A DNA stretch of 8,000 nucleotides from Lachnospiraceae bacterium (lineage in GTDB: Bacteria > Bacillota > Clostridia > Lachnospirales > Lachnospiraceae). The stretch spans positions 1 to 8,000 of the forward strand of contig CAAFNG010000223.1 in the NCBI GenBank assembly GCA_900764225.1, read 5' to 3'. The notes under the pieces were generated by a model. It was given only the letters and a program-made list of their open reading frames with translations, was not told the DNA's origin and did no database searches. Shown piece by piece: positions 5,609 to 8,000 of the stretch (the stretch's first letter is position 1; each line of letters begins with the position of its first letter). A program made the position numbers and the translations under genes.

Positions 5609-7261
5609 CTTTCTGAAGACGATACAACTAATAAACCATTCGTTTTCATCTTCCTGCTGCACTTTTAATTCCGGCCTTTCCGAGATAAATCCACGCAGAT
5701 CCGCCTCTGATACAATATGAACTGAAACCCGCAAGGCATCATCAATCTGCGACACACGGTAAAAAACAGACTGCATGGTATCAACCAATCGTTCCACAAG
5801 CCATTCAAAGATGTCATAGCATTTTAGTATATCATCTGCATTCAGCCGCACATCCACATTTTCCACGTAGTAAGCAGCCCGGATCCTGCATAATTTTAAG
5901 CTGTCACAGGATTCCGCCAGGCTTTGTCTGAGATCTTCCATTGTAAGCAGATTTCCATCTGATGCATATTGTGTCAGCACCAGATTCTTTCTCCGCTTCA
6001 AATACGTACCAACAACTACAATTTTACCGAGAATCCGATCATATTGTTCCCTTGATTCTGTCCGTTCCAGCTCATTCATAAACTGTGACAGCAATTCCAG
6101 CTGACCAGCAGTCTGATTCTGTATCATATTTAACAGACGGTTCTGTTCTTCTGTCTTTCTACGCTCAGCCTCTTTCTGATAAGCTTTCTGTAACAGACGG
6201 TTTCTGGCAGTCAGTTCCTCCTGCTGTTCCCGAATATCCTGATACTGATCCAGCAGTACCGAAATATCCTCTGACCAAAACAAATGTCCTCCCCTTATAG
6301 GAATATGATTGATCCGGATTCCCTGTTCCTGTACTGATGATCTATCGATTATGATTCTACGCAGTTCAGACGACAGCTCTGGGAAATCGCCGGAATGATA
6401 ATAGCGCTGAAAAGAATGATCCGTAATCTCTGCATCCAGTCCTCCGGAAGTCTGGAATAATTCAAAATATCGATTATTGGTCTGTATCAATCCACATAAT
6501 ATACAACCCTGAAAAATTGCTGCCATTAAAAGGCAGCACACTGCCGTCATATCCCCTGCAATGATTTTGATGAAAGGCAGGCGGAGTATATTTCCGATAT
6601 TCCATCCCAGAAGTAATATTCCCGGAATCACTGGCAGCCAGAACTGTTTCTTTCCCGGAATTCTGCTTTTTCTGATCAGAATAATTTCCATCCCTGTCAG
6701 ACAGATCAAGATCCATCCCTGAATCACCATAAAAACAATACCATAGCTGTAATCTTTATCCGAAAATGGGGGCTGTTTGGAAAAACGAAATACCAGCTGA
6801 TGCAAATCATTTGTAAAAACACTTACGATCAATATCGCTGCCACGGTCAATAAAATTATAACCTTTCTGACCGTTTTCTCTTCCTCCTTTTCGCCCAAAA
6901 ACATTGCTGCTGCCAAACCCAGAACCGGAATCAGGATCATGGGAATATAATATAGATACCAGCAGATATGTTCTCCAAGAGGATCATGAAAAATATGAAA
7001 TTTTACTGTCCGCACAAAGAACCAGAATACCATCAGACAGCCAATTGCAGTCAGGCATCTGCGCGTTTTTTTATGTACTACATGCTTTCCAAGATAAATC
7101 ACCCAGGCACAGTACATTCCCAGATAAATACAGCTACGACACTGATCTGCCAGATTTCTCATAAAAACATTTTCCGTTCTCACCTGCCTGCAGAAATAAG
7201 CCAGCAACACACTTATCAGAATCACTCCATATGACAGAGTCCTCTTTTTGTTGTATGTCAT
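5594..7261 (-). CDS. 7TM histidine-kinase-like sensor without a visible kinase core
   Basis: This 555-residue membrane protein has about 7-8 TM helices in residues 8-260, resembling the N-terminal 7TM region of some histidine kinases. It has a TNDLHQLVF motif at about 150-158 between TM segments and a LIQTNNRYFELF segment after the last helix. A PAS-like or linker region follows (about 270-335), then a long coiled coil (about 336-400). The helical part at 372-430 sits where a kinase has its His-containing dimerisation helix, but reads EQNRLLNMIQNQTAGQLELL with no phosphoacceptor His. The rest (430-555) lacks clear N, G1 or G2 boxes. I therefore infer a degenerate kinase acting as a sensor or partner. 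It is first in the operon, behind its own promoter, and overlaps the intact kinase by ATGA. I recall the same 7TM-protein / PAS-kinase / LuxR order in other Lachnospiraceae, without a known signal. AGAGGAA lies 6-7 nt before the ATG. Confidence 0.9.
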   Translation of the reverse strand: MTYNKKRTLSYGVILISVLLAYFCRQVRTENVFMRNLADQCRSCIYLGMYCAWVIYLGKHVVHKKTRRCLTAIGCLMVFWFFVRTVKFHIFHDPLGEHICWYLYYIPMILIPVLGLAAAMFLGEKEEEKTVRKVIILLTVAAILIVSVFTNDLHQLVFRFSKQPPFSDKDYSYGIVFMVIQGWILICLTGMEIILIRKSRIPGKKQFWLPVIPGILLLGWNIGNILRLPFIKIIAGDMTAVCCLLMAAIFQGCILCGLIQTNNRYFELFQTSGGLDAEITDHSFQRYYHSGDFPELSSELRRIIIDRSSVQEQGIRINHIPIRGGHLFWSEDISVLLDQYQDIREQQEELTARNRLLQKAYQKEAERRKTEEQNRLLNMIQNQTAGQLELLSQFMNELERTESREQYDRILGKIVVVGTYLKRRKNLVLTQYASDGNLLTMEDLRQSLAESCDSLKLCRIRAAYYVENVDVRLNADDILKCYDIFEWLVERLVDTMQSVFYRVSQIDDALRVSVHIVSEADLRGFISERPELKVQQEDENEWFISCIVFRKRGGR

Positions 7262-7282
7262 GAAAATTCCTCTTTCACCGGA

Positions 7283-7349
7283 GCGTGTTTGAAAAATGCT
7301 TTACGCAAGATGTGAGTCACAATTTGAAGGAATGATTTTTCAAATACGC
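7283..7349. repeat. 67-bp inverted-repeat element in the leader of the sensor operon
   Basis: Arms 7283-7297 and 7335-7349 are 15 bp inverted copies (GCGTGTTTGAAAAAT and ATTTTTCAAATACGC) with one difference; as plus-sense RNA that pair is a G-U wobble. Nested inside is a second palindrome, TGTGAGTCACA (7311-7321). The element lies between the predicted promoter and the ribosome-binding site, so it would be transcribed. It could be a dispersed palindromic repeat (MITE or REP-like), or an RNA or operator control structure. The arms resemble repeats I have a vague memory of in related genomes, but I cannot confirm this. Confidence 0.8.
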
Positions 7350-7369
7350 CCTAATCTATTTTTGTAATA

Positions 7370-7397
7370 ATTATACTATAAAGCACCATTTTGTCAT
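7370..7397 (-). promoter_or_regulatory. Sigma-A-like promoter of the three-gene signalling operon
   Basis: On the minus strand ATGACA (7397-7392) is a good -35 and TATAAT (7375-7370) an exact -10, with a 16-nt spacer and AT-rich surroundings. Transcription would start near 7362, giving a leader of about 100 nt that contains the inverted-repeat element and ends at the sensor gene's ribosome-binding site. Confidence 0.65.
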
Positions 7398-7439
7398 ATA
7401 GTTTTTAGAGAAATCATCTATTTTCAGAGTTTTTATCAC

Positions 7440-7471
7440 AAACAGAGTGAACAATTATGTCCACTCTGTTT
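7440..7471. terminator. Hairpin after the zinc-ribbon gene, probable terminator
   Basis: AAACAGAGTG (7440-7449) pairs perfectly with CACTCTGTTT (7462-7471). After one mismatch, ACA/TGT pairs inside around an ATTA loop. It begins 9 nt after the stop codon of the upstream gene, which fits a terminator. The T run after it on the minus strand is short (TTTGTG), so it is not a textbook one. It could also be an operator lying upstream of the promoter at 7397. Confidence 0.55.
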
Positions 7472-7480
7472 AATCATTAC

Positions 7481-8000
7481 TTAAAACGGTCTTGGCTGAC
7501 CACAGTATTCACAAAACCTTCCGGTATTCTCTGCACCACACTGGCATTTCCACAAACTGCTGCTCTGCTGCATCCCTGACATTCCTGGCTGCATTCCTCC
7601 GTTCATGTTCATTCCCGACATCCCGGGCTGCATTCCTCCGTTCATGTTCATTCCTGACATCCCGGGCTGCATTCCCGCTGCATTTGGTGTCAGTGCCGCA
7701 ATAATCTGATAAGCGGTCTGCTCCACTTCCATCAGTTCTCGTCTTTTGTCACTGCTTATGGAGAAAGTATTCAGGCGAAAATCCATATCATCAAACCACT
7801 GAGTTCTCACTTTAATACGCATGGTATAATCAAATTCATATTTATATACCGGTGGCTGATAACTTACAGTTTCTCCATCCTTTGTATATGTTTCCTCATG
7901 CTGCTGTTGGTCTACATCAACCCTGCACTGTACAATGGCTGATAAAGGAACTATGTCCGGGTTTTCATTGACATCCAGTTTCCGTGCAACAGTAAAATTC
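7481..8000 (-). CDS. Zinc-ribbon protein with Met/Gly-rich repeat, N-terminal part outside the window
   Basis: The frame is open from the stop at 7481 to the window edge, giving the last 172 residues. An internal Met at 7822 is not the start: it has no ribosome-binding site, and 59 more in-frame codons upstream read as normal protein (for example DIVPLSAIVQCRVDVD and TVSYQPPVYKYEFDYT). The visible part has a beta-rich domain (about 1-85) with WFDDMDFRLN, an acidic helix (about 84-104), a low-complexity Met/Gly/Gln/Asn region (about 105-142), and a C-terminal zinc ribbon (WKCQCGAENTGRFCEYCGQP). It resembles Firmicutes proteins that start with a DUF4428-type zinc ribbon, carry a domain like this one, and end in a second ribbon. 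That comparison is from memory, and the N-terminal ribbon cannot be seen here. Its function is unknown. A hairpin and the promoter of the next operon follow, so it is probably a separate unit. Confidence 0.85.
   Translation of the reverse strand, partial: NFTVARKLDVNENPDIVPLSAIVQCRVDVDQQQHEETYTKDGETVSYQPPVYKYEFDYTMRIKVRTQWFDDMDFRLNTFSISSDKRRELMEVEQTAYQIIAALTPNAAGMQPGMSGMNMNGGMQPGMSGMNMNGGMQPGMSGMQQSSSLWKCQCGAENTGRFCEYCGQPRPF
7571..7680 (-). repeat. 39-bp tandem repeat coding for GMQPGMSGMNMNG
   Basis: Two full 39-bp units (7592-7630 and 7631-7669) differ at one base and are flanked by partial copies (7571-7591 and the start of a unit after 7670). Each codes for 13 residues, so changes in copy number keep the frame. 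The result is a flexible Met/Gly-rich spacer before the zinc ribbon. Near-identity suggests recent expansion. Confidence 0.9.

Noticed and set aside
7571..7680. CRISPR-like array
   Set aside because: The repeats are contiguous, without unique spacers, and code in frame for a Met/Gly-rich peptide.
7481..7822. A complete 113-residue gene starting at 7822
   Set aside because: The frame stays open upstream to the window edge with protein-like sequence and there is no ribosome-binding site at 7822, so this is an internal Met of a longer gene.

Overview
The window looks like a chromosomal segment of a low-to-medium GC Gram-positive anaerobe, most probably a Lachnospiraceae-type Clostridia. The evidence is the AGGAG-type ribosome-binding sites, a Thr/Pro-linked lipoprotein carrying BspA-like leucine-rich repeats, a clostridial-type group II intron, and a 7TM sensor / PAS histidine kinase / LuxR regulator trio of a kind I associate with that family. 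This assignment is an inference. Every gene I can support lies on the minus strand, so transcription runs from high to low coordinates.

In transcription order: (a) 8000-7481 is the 3' part of a gene entering from outside the window; it has a Met/Gly/Gln tandem repeat and a C-terminal zinc ribbon. A near-perfect hairpin follows its stop. (b) 7480-7262 is a control region with a good sigma-A-like promoter (7370-7397) and, in the predicted leader, a 67-bp inverted-repeat element (7283-7349). (c) 7261-3680 is a tight three-gene signalling operon: a 7TM histidine-kinase-like sensor without a visible kinase core, an intact PAS histidine kinase joined to it by an ATGA overlap, and a LuxR/NarL response regulator whose start lies 53 bp inside the kinase gene. 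(d) 3591-350 holds three cell-envelope genes of unknown function: a secreted protein, a two-TM protein with a winged-helix-like region and a zinc ribbon, and a lipoprotein with leucine-rich repeats. They are spaced 58-88 bp apart with no clear terminator between them, so they may share a transcript with the regulatory genes. (e) 328-299 is a strong intrinsic terminator behind the lipoprotein gene. Directly after it, from 294 to the window edge, lies the 5' part of a group II intron RNA.

The most interesting unit is the signalling trio with its structured leader, followed by three uncharacterised envelope proteins. One reading is that a membrane sensor without kinase activity pairs with an active kinase to control envelope or secreted proteins. 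The signal and the target genes cannot be read from the sequence.
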